From assembly GCA_963513935.1 (NCBI GenBank), contig OY740773.1, positions 102,471,291 to 102,535,290 of the forward strand: DNA of 64,000 nucleotides. The letters run 5' to 3'. Positions 1 to 13,200 of the stretch are shown here, piece after piece. A program made the position numbers and the translations under genes. This stretch comes from Aphrophora alni. Lineage: Eukaryota; Arthropoda; Insecta; Hemiptera; Aphrophoridae. The notes below the pieces were generated by a model, which worked only from the letters and a program-made list of their open reading frames with translations, had not been told where the DNA came from and made no database searches. Positions within the stretch are counted from its first letter, which is position 1; each line of letters opens with the position of its first letter.

Positions 1-2557
1 ACGCCTGTAGCTCCCTAACTATAGATCGTAATGATACGATATTTTACATGAGGAAAGAAGAAAGTTCAAATTTTACTGTGGTGTTTTCAATTTGAAAATA
101 TCTCTTATAGTTTCTGAGTAATTAACTCGTGAAAACAGCCAATTTTCAAACTTTGCAAAATGGTAAGGTACCCCCCTTGCAGTTTTTTTAGGCAAAAAAG
201 TGAGTTTTTGATTTTTGATTGTTTTTATAGCTTAATAGAAGCAGAATTAAATTTGGAGTCGAGGTGTGCTATTGAAATTTCAAAATTTTTAATATTTTTT
301 CATTTTTATCCAATTTTTTGTAAAAATTTCAACATTTAACAATACCAATGATATGCACATCAATAGATGCAGAATTGAATAGAGAGTAAACCACGAAAAA
401 ATGATTTTGAAATCTCAAAGGGTTTACGAGTAATTGCAGTTTAAAGTTTTTCCAAAAAAGATCAAAAATTTTTTTAACCAATCATATGGTTATCAAAAGA
501 TGCAGAATTGAAAGGAGAATAAACCCTGAAAATATCACTTTGACATCTCAAATGGTTTAAGAGTTATTGCAATTTATATGTCAATAAAAATGCCAGATTT
601 TAACATTTCACGTTTCGCCACTTGCAATACCTTTTTAAAACGCCTGTAGCTCCCTAACTATAGATCGTAATGATACGATATTTTACATGAGGAAAGAAGA
701 AAGTTCAAATTTTACTGTGGTGTTTTCAATTTGAAAATATCTCTTATAGTTTCTGAGTAATTAACTCGTGAAAACAGCCAATTTTCAAACTTTGCAAAAT
801 GGTAAGGACCCCCCTTGCAGTTTTTTTAGGCAAAAAAGTGAGTTTTTGATTTTTGATTGTTTTTATAGCTTAATAGAAGCAGAATTAAATTTGGAGTCGA
901 GGTGTGCTATTGAAATTGCAAAATTTTTAATATTTTTTCATTTTTATCCAATTTTTTGTGAAAATTTCAACATTTAACAATACCAATGATATGCACATCA
1001 ATAGATGCAGAATTGAATAGAGAGTAAACCACGAAAAAATGATTTTGAAATCTCAAAGGGTTTACGAGAAATTGCAGTTTAAAGTTTTTCCAAAAAAGAT
1101 CAAAAAATTTTTTTAACCAATCATATGGGTATCAAAAGATGCAGAATTGAAAGGTGAATAAACCCTGAAAATATCACTTTGACATCTCAAATGGTTTAAG
1201 AGTTATTGCAATTTATATGTCAATAAAAATGCCAGATTTTAACATTTCACGTTTCGCCACTTGCAATACCTTTTTAAAACGCCTGTAGCTCCCTAACTAT
1301 AGATCGTAATAATACGATATTTTACATGAGGAAAGAAGAAAGTTCAAATTTTACTGTGGTGTTTTCAATTTGAAAATATCTCTTATAGTTTTTGAGTAAT
1401 TAACTCGTGAAAACAGCCAATTTTCAAACTTTGCAAAATGGTAAGGTACCCCCCTTGCAGTTTTTTTAGGCAAAAAAGTGAGTTTTTGATTTTTGATTGT
1501 TTTTATAGCTTAATAGAAGCAGAATTAAATTTGGAGTCGAGGTGTGCTATTGAAATTTCAAAATTTTTAATATTTTTTCATTTTTATCCAATTTTTTGTA
1601 AAAATTTCAACATTTAACAATACCAATGATATGCACATCAATAGATGCAGAATTGAATAGAGAGTAAACCACGAAAAAATGATTTTGAAATCTCAAAGGG
1701 TTTACGAGTAATTGCAGTTTAAAGTTTTTCCAAAAAAGATCAAAAATTTTTTTAACCAATCATATGGTTATCAAAAGATGCAGAATTGAAAGGAGAATAA
1801 ACCCTGAAAATATCACTTTGACATCTCAAATGGTTTAAGAGTTATTGCAATTTATATGTCAATAAAAATGCCAGATTTTAACATTTCACGTTTCGCCACT
1901 TGCAATACCTTTTTAAAACGCCTGTAGCTCCCTAACTATAGATCGTAATGATACGATATTTTACATGAGGAAAGAAGAAAGTTCAAATTTTACTGTGGTG
2001 TTTTCAATTTGAAAATATCTCTTATAGTTTCTGAGTAATTAACTCGTGAAAACAGCCAATTTTCAAACTTTGCAAAATGGTAAGGTACCCCCCTTGCAGT
2101 TTTTTTAGGCAAAAAAGTGAGTTTTTGATTTTTGATTGTTTTTATAGCTTAATAGAAGCAGAATTAAATTTGGAGTCGAGGTGTGCTATTGAAATTTCAA
2201 AATTTTTAATATTTTTTTCATTATTATCCAATTTTTTGTAAAAATTTCAACATTTAACAATACCAATGATATGCACATCAATAGATGCAGAATTGAATAG
2301 AGAGTAAACCACGAAAAAATGATTTTGAAATCTCAAAGGGTTTACGAGTAATTGCAGTTTAAAGTTTTTCCAAAAAAGATCAAAAATTTTTTTAACCAAT
2401 CATATGGTTATCAAAAGATGCAGAATTGAAAGGAGAATAAACCCTGAAAATATCACTTTGACATCTCAAATGGTTTAAGAGTTATTGCAATTTATATGTC
2501 AATAAAAATGCCAGATTTTAACATTTCACGTTTCGCCACTTGCAATACCTTTTTAAA

Positions 2558-5500
2558 ACGCCTGTAGCTCCCTAACTATAGATCGTAATGATACGATATT
2601 TTACATGAGGAAAGAAGAAAGTTCAAATTTTACTGTGGTGTTTTCAATTTGAAAATATCTCTTATAGTTTCTGAGTAATTAACTCGTGAAAACAGCCAAT
2701 TTTCAAACTTTGCAAAATGGTAAGGTACCCCCTTGCAGTTTTTTTAGGCAAAAAAGTGAGTTTTTGATTTTTGATTGTTTTTATAGCTTAATAGAAGCAG
2801 AATTAAATTTGGAGTCGAGGTGTGCTATTGAAATTGCAAAATTTTTAATATTTTTTCATTTTTATCCAATTTTTTGTGAAAATTTCAACATTTAACAATA
2901 CCAATGATATGCACATCAATAGATGCAGAATTGAATAGAGAGTAAACCACGAAAAAATGATTTTGAAATCTCAAAGGGTTTACGAGAAATTGCAGTTTAA
3001 AGTTTTTCCAAAAAAGATCAAAAAATTTTTTTAACCAATCATATGGGTATCAAAAGATGCAGAATTGAAAGGTGAATAAACCCTGAAAATATCACTTTGA
3101 CATCTCAAATGGTTTAAGAGTTATTGCAATTTATATGTCAATAAAAATGCCAGATTTTAACATTTCACGTTTCGCCACTTGCAATACCTTTTTAAAACGC
3201 CTGTAGCTCCCTAACTATAGATCGTAATGATACGATATTTTACATGAGGAAAGAAGAAAGTTCAAATTTTACTGTGGTGTTTTCAATTTGAAAATATCTC
3301 TTATAGTTTCTGAGTAATTAACTCGTGAAAACAGCCAATTTTCAAACTTTGCAAAATGGTAAGGTACCCCCCTTGCAGTTTTTTTAGGCAAAAAAGTGAG
3401 TTTTTGATTTTTGATTGTTTTTATAGCTTAATAGAAGCAGAATTAAATTTGGAGTCGAGGTGTGCTATTGAAATTTCAAAATTTTTAATATTTTTTTCAT
3501 TTTTATCCAATTTTTTGTGAAAATCTCAACATTTAACAATACCAATGATATGCACATCAATAGATGCAGAATTGAATAGAGAGTAAACCACGAAAAAATG
3601 ATTTTGAAATCTCAAAGGGTTTACGAGTAATTGCAGTTTAAAGTTTTTCCAAAAAAGATCAAAATTTTTTTTAACCAATCATATGGTTATCAAAAGATGC
3701 AGAATTGAAAGGAGAATAAACCCTGAAAATATCACTTTGACATCTCAAATGGTTTAAGAGTTATTGCAATTTATATGTCAATAAAAATGCCAGATTTTAA
3801 CATTTCACGTTTCGCCACTTGCAATACCTTTTTAAAACGCCTGTAGCTCCCTAACTATAGATCGTAATGATACGATATTTTACATGAGGAAAGAAGAAAG
3901 TTCAAATTTTACTGTGGTGTTTTCAATTTGAAAATATCTCTTATAGTTTCTGAGTAATTAACTCGTGAAAACAGCCAATTTTCAAACTTTGCAAAATGGT
4001 AAGGTACCCCCACCCCCCTTGCAGTTTTTTTAGGCAAAAAAGTGAGTTTTTGATTTTTGATTGTTTTTATAGCTTAATAGAAGCAGAATTAAATTTGGAG
4101 TCGAGGTGTGCTATTGAAATTTCAAAATTTTTAATATTTTTTTCATTATTATCCAATTTTTTGTAAAAATTTCAACATTTAACAATACCAATGATATGCA
4201 CATCAATAGATGCAGAATTGAATAGAGAGTAAACCACGAAAAAATGATTTTGAAATCTCAAAGGGTTTACGAGTAATTGCAGTTTAAAGTTTTTCCAAAA
4301 AAGATCAAAAATTTTTTTAACCAATCATATGGTTATCAAAAGATGCAGAATTGAAAGGAGAATAAACCCTGAAAATATCACTTTGACATCTCAAATGGTT
4401 TAAGAGTTATTGCAATTTATATGTCAATAAAAATGCCAGATTTTAACATTTCACGTTTCGCCACTTGCAATACCTTTTTAAAACGCCTGTAGCTCCCTAA
4501 CTATAGATCGTAATGATACGATATTTTACATGAGGAAAGAAGAAAGTTCAAATTTTACTGTGGTGTTTTCAATTTGAAAATATCTCTTATAGTTTCTGAG
4601 TAATTAACTCGTGAAAACAGCCAATTTTCAAACTTTGCAAAATGGTAAGGTACCCCCCTTGCAGTTTTTTTAGGCAAAAAAGTGAGTTTTTGATTTTTGA
4701 TTGTTTTTATAGCTTAATAGAAGCAGAATTAAATTTGGAATCGAGGTGTGCTATTGAAATTGCAAAATTTTTAATATTTTTTCATTTTTATCCAATTTTT
4801 TGTGAAAATTTCAACATTTAACAATACCAATGATATGCACATCAATAGATGCAGAATTGAATAGAGAGTAAACCACGAAAAAATGATTTTGAAATCTCAA
4901 AGGGTTTACGAGAAATTGCAGTTTAAAGTTTTTCCAAAAAAGATCAAAAAATTTTTTTAACCAATCATATGGGTATCAAAAGATGCAGAATTGAAAGGAG
5001 AATAAACCCTGAAAATATCACTTTGACATCTCAAATGGTTTAAGAGTTATTGCAATTTATATGTCAATAAAAATGCCAGATTTTAACATTTCACGTTTCG
5101 CCACTTGCAATACCTTTTTAAAACGCCTGTAGCTCCCTAACTATAGATCGTAATGATACGATATTTTACATGCGGAAAGAAGAAAGTTCAAATTTTACTG
5201 TGGTGTTTTCAATTTGAAAATATCTCTTATAGTTTCTGAGTAATTAACTCGTGAAAACAGCCAATTTTCAAACTTTGCAAAATGGTAAGGTCCCCCTTGC
5301 AGTTTTTTTAGGCAAAAAAGTGAGTTTTTGATTTTTGATTGTTTTTATAGCTTAATAGAAGCAGAATTAAATTTGGAGTCGAGGTGTGCTATTGAAATTG
5401 CAAAATTTTAAATATTTTTTTCATTTTTATCCAATTTTTTGTGAAAATCTCAACATTTAACAATACCAATGATATGCACATCAATAGATGCAGAATTGAA

Positions 5501-7039
5501 TAGAGAGTAAACCACGAAAAAATGATTTTGAAATCTCAAAGGGTTTACGAGTAATTGCAGTTTAAAGTTTTTCCAAAAAAGATCAAAAATTTTTTTAACC
5601 AATCATATGGTTATCAAAAGATGCAGAATTGAAAGGAGAATAAACCCTGAAAATATCACTTTGACATCTCAAATGGTTTAAGAGTTATTGCAATTTATAT
5701 GTCAATAAAAATGCCAGATTTTAACATTTCACGTTTCGCCACTTGCAATACCTTTTTAAAACGCCTGTAGCTCCCTAACTATAGATCGTAATAATACGAT
5801 ATTTTACATGAGGAAAGAAGAAAGTTCAAATTTTACTGTGGTGTTTTCAATTTGAAAATATCTCTTATAGTTTCTGAGTAATCAACTCGTGAAAACAGCC
5901 AATTTTCAAACTTTGCAAAATGGTAAGGTCCCCCCTTGCAGTTTTTTTAGGCAAAAAAGTGAGTTTTTGATTTTTGATTGTTTTTATAGCTTAATAGAAG
6001 CAGAATTAAATTTGGAGTCGAGGTGTGCTATTGAAATTTCAAAATTTTTAATATTTTTTTCATTATTATCCAATTTTTTGTAAAAATTTCAACATTTAAC
6101 AATACCAATGATATGCACATCAATAGATGCAGAATTGAATAGAGAGTAAACCACGAAAAAATGATTTTGAAATCTCAAAGGGTTTACGAGTAATTGCAGT
6201 TTAAAGTTTTTCCAAAAAAGATCAAAAATTTTTTTAACCAATCATATGGTTATCAAAAGATGCAGAATTGAAAGGAGAATAAACCCTGAAAATATCACTT
6301 TGACATCTCAAATGGTTTAAGAGTTATTGCAATTTATATGTCAATAAAAATGCCAGATTTTAACATTTCACGTTTCGCCACTTGCAATACCTTTTTAAAA
6401 CGCCTGTAGCTCCCTAACTATAGATCGTATAGATACGATATTTTACATGAGGAAAGAAGAAAGTTCAAATTTTACTGTGGTGTTTTCAATTTGAAAATAT
6501 CTCTTATAGTTTCTGAGTAATTAACTCGTGAAAACAGCCAATTTTCAAACTTTGCAAAATGGTAAGGTACCCCCCTTGCAGTTTTTTTAGGCAAAAAAGT
6601 GAGTTTTTGATTTTTGATTGTTTTTATAGCTTAATAGAAGCAGAATTAAATTTGGAGTCGAGGTGTGCTATTGAAATTTCAAAATTTTTAATATTTTTTT
6701 CATTATTATCCAATTTTTTGTAAAAATTTCAACATTTAACAATACCAATGATATGCACATCAATAGATGCAGAATTGAATAGAGAGTAAACCACGAAAAA
6801 ATGATTTTGAAATCTCAAAGGGTTTACGAGTAATTGCAGTTTAAAGTTTTTCCAAAAAAGATCAAAAATTTTTTTAACCAATCATATGGTTATCAAAAGA
6901 TGCAGAATTGAAAGGAGAATAAACCCTGAAAATATCACTTTGACATCTCAAATGGTTTAAGAGTTATTGCAATTTATATGTCAATAAAAATGCCAGATTT
7001 TAACATTTCACGTTTCGCCACTTGCAATACCTTTTTAAA
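2558..7039 (+). repeat. Seven-monomer block of the satellite, first copy
   Basis: Monomers 5 to 11. Diagnostic variants in order: gcaaaat with ggtgaat (5); gtgaaaatctc (6); an extended C-tract cccccacccccc (7); aatcgagg (8); catgcgg (9); taatcaactcg (10); gtatagatacg (11). The same order of variants recurs at 10233-17281, so this is a higher-order block rather than random neighbours. Confidence 0.85.
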
Positions 7040-10000
7040 ACGCCTGTAGCTCCCTAACTATAGATCGTAATGATACGATATTTTACATGAGGAAAGAAGA
7101 AAGTTCAAATTTTACTGTGGTGTTTTCAATTTGAAAATATCTCTTATAGTTTCTGAGTAATTAACTCGTGAAAACAGCCAATTTTCAAACTTTGCAAAAT
7201 GGTAAGGACCCCCCTTGCAGTTTTTTTAGGCAAAAAAGTGAGTTTTTGATTTTTGATTGTTTTTATAGCTTAATAGAAGCAGAATTAAATTTGGAGTCGA
7301 GGTGTGCTATTGAAATTTCAAAATTTTTAATATTTTTTCATTTTTATCCAATTTTTTGTAAAAATTTCAACATTTAACAATACCAATGATATGCACATCA
7401 ATAGATGCAGAATTGAATAGAGAGTAAACCACGAAAAAATGATTTTGAAATCTCAAAGGGTTTACGAGTAATTGCAGTTTAAAGTTTTTCCAAAAAAGAT
7501 CAAAAATTTTTTTAACCAATCATATGGTTATCAAAAGATGCAGAATTGAAAGGAGAATAAACCCTGAAAATATCACTTTGACATCTCAAATGGTTTAAGA
7601 GTTATTGCAATTTATATGTCAATAAAAATGCCAGATTTTAACATTTCACGTTTCGCCACTTGCAATACCTTTTTAAAACGCCTGTAGCTCCCTAACTATA
7701 GATCGTAATGATACGATATTTTACATGAGGAAAGAAGAAAGTTCAAATTTTACTGTGGTGTTTTCAATTTGAAAATATCTCTTATAGTTTCTGAGTAATT
7801 AACTCGTGAAAACAGCCAATTTTCAAACTTTGCAAAATGGTAAGGACCCCCCTTGCAGTTTTTTTAGGCAAAAAAGTGAGTTTTTGATTTTTGATTGTTT
7901 TTATAGCTTAATAGAAGCAGAATTAAATTTGGAGTCGAGGTGTGCTATTGAAATTGCAAAATTTTTAATATTTTTTCATTTTTATCCAATTTTTTGTGAA
8001 AATTTCAACATTTAACAATACCAATGATATGCACATCAATAGATGCAGAATTGAATAGAGAGTAAACCACGAAAAAATGATTTTGAAATCTCAAAGGGTT
8101 TACGAGAAATTGCAGTTTAAAGTTTTTCCAAAAAAGATCAAAAAATTTTTTTAACCAATCATATGGGTATCAAAAGATGCAGAATTGAAAGGTGAATAAA
8201 CCCTGAAAATATCACTTTGACATCTCAAATGGTTTAAGAGTTATTGCAATTTATATGTCAATAAAAATGCCAGATTTTAACATTTCACGTTTCGCCACTT
8301 GCAATACCTTTTTAAAACGCCTGTAGCTCCCTAACTATAGATCGTAATAATACGATATTTTACATGAGGAAAGAAGAAAGTTCAAATTTTACTGTGGTGT
8401 TTTCAATTTGAAAATATCTCTTATAGTTTTTGAGTAATTAACTCGTGAAAACAGCCAATTTTCAAACTTTGCAAAATGGTAAGGTCCCCCTTGCAGTTTT
8501 TTTAGGCAAAAAAGTGAGTTTTTGATTTTTGATTGTTTTTATAGCTTAATAGAAGCAGAATTAAATTTGGAGTCGAGGTGTGCTATTGAAATTTCAAAAT
8601 TTTTAATATTTTTTTCATTATTATCCAATTTTTTGTAAAAATTTCAACATTTAACAATACCAATGATATGCACATCAATAGATGCAGAATTGAATAGAGA
8701 GTAAACCACGAAAAAATGATTTTGAAATCTCAAAGGGTTTACGAGTAATTGCAGTTTAAAGTTTTTCCAAAAAAGATCAAAAATTTTTTTAACCAATCAT
8801 ATGGTTATCAAAAGATGCAGAATTGAAAGGAGAATAAACCCTGAAAATATCACTTTGACATCTCAAATGGTTTAAGAGTTATTGCAATTTATATGTCAAT
8901 AAAAATGCCAGATTTTAACATTTCACGTTTCGCCACTTGCAATACCTTTTTAAAACGCCTGTAGCTCCCTAACTATAGATCGTAATGATACGATATTTTA
9001 CATGAGGAAAGAAGAAAGTTCAAATTTTACTGTGGTGTTTTCAATTTGAAAATATCTCTTATAGTTTCTGAGTAATTAACTCGTGAAAACAGCCAATTTT
9101 CAAACTTTGCAAAATGGTAAGGTACCCCCCTTGCAGTTTTTTTAGGCAAAAAAGTGAGTTTTTGATTTTTGATTGTTTTTATAGCTTAATAGAAGCAGAA
9201 TTAAATTTGGAGTCGAGGTGTGCTATTGAAATTTCAAAATTTTTAATATTTTTTCATTTTTATCCAATTTTTTGTAAAAATTTCAACATTTAACAATACC
9301 AATGATATGCACATCAATAGATGCAGAATTGAATAGAGAGTAAACCACGAAAAAATGATTTTGAAATCTCAAAGGGTTTACGAGTAATTGCAGTTTAAAG
9401 TTTTTCCAAAAAAGATCAAAAATTTTTTTAACCAATCATATGGTTATCAAAAGATGCAGAATTGAAAGGAGAATAAACCCTGAAAATATCACTTTGACAT
9501 CTCAAATGGTTTAAGAGTTATTGCAATTTATATGTCAATAAAAATGCCAGATTTTAACATTTCACGTTTCGCCACTTGCAATACCTTTTTAAAACGCCTG
9601 TAGCTCCCTAACTATAGATCGTAATGATACGATATTTTACATGAGGAAAGAAGAAAGTTCAAATTTTACTGTGGTGTTTTCAATTTGAAAATATCTCTTA
9701 TAGTTTCTGAGTAATTAACTCGTGAAAACAGCCAATTTTCAAACTTTGCAAAATGGTAAGGACCCCCCTTGCAGTTTTTTTAGGCAAAAAAGTGAGTTTT
9801 TGATTTTTGATTGTTTTTATAGCTTAATAGAAGCAGAATTAAATTTGGAGTCGAGGTGTGCTATTGAAATTTCAAAATTTTTAATATTTTTTTCATTATT
9901 ATCCAATTTTTTGTAAAAATTTCAACATTTAACAATACCAATGATATGCACATCAATAGATGCAGAATTGAATAGAGAGTAAACCACGAAAAAATGATTT

Positions 10001-10232
10001 TGAAATCTCAAAGGGTTTACGAGTAATTGCAGTTTAAAGTTTTTCCAAAAAAGATCAAAAATTTTTTTAACCAATCATATGGTTATCAAAAGATGCAGAA
10101 TTGAAAGGAGAATAAACCCTGAAAATATCACTTTGACATCTCAAATGGTTTAAGAGTTATTGCAATTTATATGTCAATAAAAATGCCAGATTTTAACATT
10201 TCACGTTTCGCCACTTGCAATACCTTTTTAAA

Positions 10233-13200
10233 ACGCCTGTAGCTCCCTAACTATAGATCGTAATGATACGATATTTTACATGAGGAAAGAAGAAAGTTCA
10301 AATTTTACTGTGGTGTTTTCAATTTGAAAATATCTCTTATAGTTTCTGAGTAATTAACTCGTGAAAACAGCCAATTTTCAAACTTTGCAAAATGGTAAGG
10401 TACCCCCTTGCAGTTTTTTTAGGCAAAAAAGTGAGTTTTTGATTTTTGATTGTTTTTATAGCTTAATAGAAGCAGAATTAAATTTGGAGTCGAGGTGTGC
10501 TATTGAAATTGCAAAATTTTTAATATTTTTTCATTTTTATCCAATTTTTTGTGAAAATTTCAACATTTAACAATACCAATGATATGCACATCAATAGATG
10601 CAGAATTGAATAGAGAGTAAACCACGAAAAAATGATTTTGAAATCTCAAAGGGTTTACGAGAAATTGCAGTTTAAAGTTTTTCCAAAAAAGATCAAAAAA
10701 TTTTTTTAACCAATCATATGGGTATCAAAAGATGCAGAATTGAAAGGTGAATAAACCCTGAAAATATCACTTTGACATCTCAAATGGTTTAAGAGTTATT
10801 GCAATTTATATGTCAATAAAAATGCCAGATTTTAACATTTCACGTTTCGCCACTTGCAATACCTTTTTAAAACGCCTGTAGCTCCCTAACTATAGATCGT
10901 AATGATACGATATTTTACATGAGGAAAGAAGAAAGTTCAAATTTTACTGTGGTGTTTTCAATTTGAAAATATCTCTTATAGTTTCTGAGTAATTAACTCG
11001 TGAAAACAGCCAATTTTCAAACTTTGCAAAATGGTAAGGTACCCCCCTTGCAGTTTTTTTAGGCAAAAAAGTGAGTTTTTGATTTTTGATTGTTTTTATA
11101 GCTTAATAGAAGCAGAATTAAATTTGGAGTCGAGGTGTGCTATTGAAATTTCAAAATTTTTAATATTTTTTTCATTTTTATCCAATTTTTTGTGAAAATC
11201 TCAACATTTAACAATACCAATGATATGCACATCAATAGATGCAGAATTGAATAGAGAGTAAACCACGAAAAAATGATTTTGAAATCTCAAAGGGTTTACG
11301 AGTAATTGCAGTTTAAAGTTTTTCCAAAAAAGATCAAAATTTTTTTTAACCAATCATATGGTTATCAAAAGATGCAGAATTGAAAGGAGAATAAACCCTG
11401 AAAATATCACTTTGACATCTCAAATGGTTTAAGAGTTATTGCAATTTATATGTCAATAAAAATGCCAGATTTTAACATTTCACGTTTCGCCACTTGCAAT
11501 ACCTTTTTAAAACGCCTGTAGCTCCCTAACTATAGATCGTAATGATACGATATTTTACATGAGGAAAGAAGAAAGTTCAAATTTTACTGTGGTGTTTTCA
11601 ATTTGAAAATATCTCTTATAGTTTCTGAGTAATTAACTCGTGAAAACAGCCAATTTTCAAACTTTGCAAAATGGTAAGGTACCCCCACCCCCCTTGCAGT
11701 TTTTTTAGGCAAAAAAGTGAGTTTTTGATTTTTGATTGTTTTTATAGCTTAATAGAAGCAGAATTAAATTTGGAGTCGAGGTGTGCTATTGAAATTTCAA
11801 AATTTTTAATATTTTTTTCATTATTATCCAATTTTTTGTAAAAATTTCAACATTTAACAATACCAATGATATGCACATCAATAGATGCAGAATTGAATAG
11901 AGAGTAAACCACGAAAAAATGATTTTGAAATCTCAAAGGGTTTACGAGTAATTGCAGTTTAAAGTTTTTCCAAAAAAGATCAAAAATTTTTTTAACCAAT
12001 CATATGGTTATCAAAAGATGCAGAATTGAAAGGAGAATAAACCCTGAAAATATCACTTTGACATCTCAAATGGTTTAAGAGTTATTGCAATTTATATGTC
12101 AATAAAAATGCCAGATTTTAACATTTCACGTTTCGCCACTTGCAATACCTTTTTAAAACGCCTGTAGCTCCCTAACTATAGATCGTAATGATACGATATT
12201 TTACATGAGGAAAGAAGAAAGTTCAAATTTTACTGTGGTGTTTTCAATTTGAAAATATCTCTTATAGTTTCTGAGTAATTAACTCGTGAAAACAGCCAAT
12301 TTTCAAACTTTGCAAAATGGTAAGGTACCCCCCTTGCAGTTTTTTTAGGCAAAAAAGTGAGTTTTTGATTTTTGATTGTTTTTATAGCTTAATAGAAGCA
12401 GAATTAAATTTGGAGTCGAGGTGTGCTATTGAAATTTCAAAATTTTTAATATTTTTTTCATTATTATCCAATTTTTTGTAAAAATTTCAACATTTAACAA
12501 TACCAATGATATGCACATCAATAGATGCAGAATTGAATAGAGAGTAAACCACGAAAAAATGATTTTGAAATCTCAAAGGGTTTACGAGAAATTGCAGTTT
12601 AAAGTTTTTCCAAAAAAGATCAAAAAATTTTTTTAACCAATCATATGGGTATCAAAAGATGCAGAATTGAAAGGTGAATAAACCCTGAAAATATCACTTT
12701 GACATCTCAAATGGTTTAAGAGTTATTGCAATTTATATGTCAATAAAAATGCCAGATTTTAACATTTCACGTTTCGCCACTTGCAATACCTTTTTAAAAC
12801 GCCTGTAGCTCCCTAACTATAGATCGTAATGATACGATATTTTACATGAGGAAAGAAGAAAGTTCAAATTTTACTGTGGTGTTTTCAATTTGAAAATATC
12901 TCTTATAGTTTCTGAGTAATTAACTCGTGAAAACAGCCAATTTTCAAACTTTGCAAAATGGTAAGGTACCCCCCTTGCAGTTTTTTTAGGCAAAAAAGTG
13001 AGTTTTTGATTTTTGATTGTTTTTATAGCTTAATAGAAGCAGAATTAAATTTGGAGTCGAGGTGTGCTATTGAAATTTCAAAATTTTTAATATTTTTTTC
13101 ATTTTTATCCAATTTTTTGTGAAAATCTCAACATTTAACAATACCAATGATATGCACATCAATAGATGCAGAATTGAATAGAGAGTAAACCACGAAAAAA

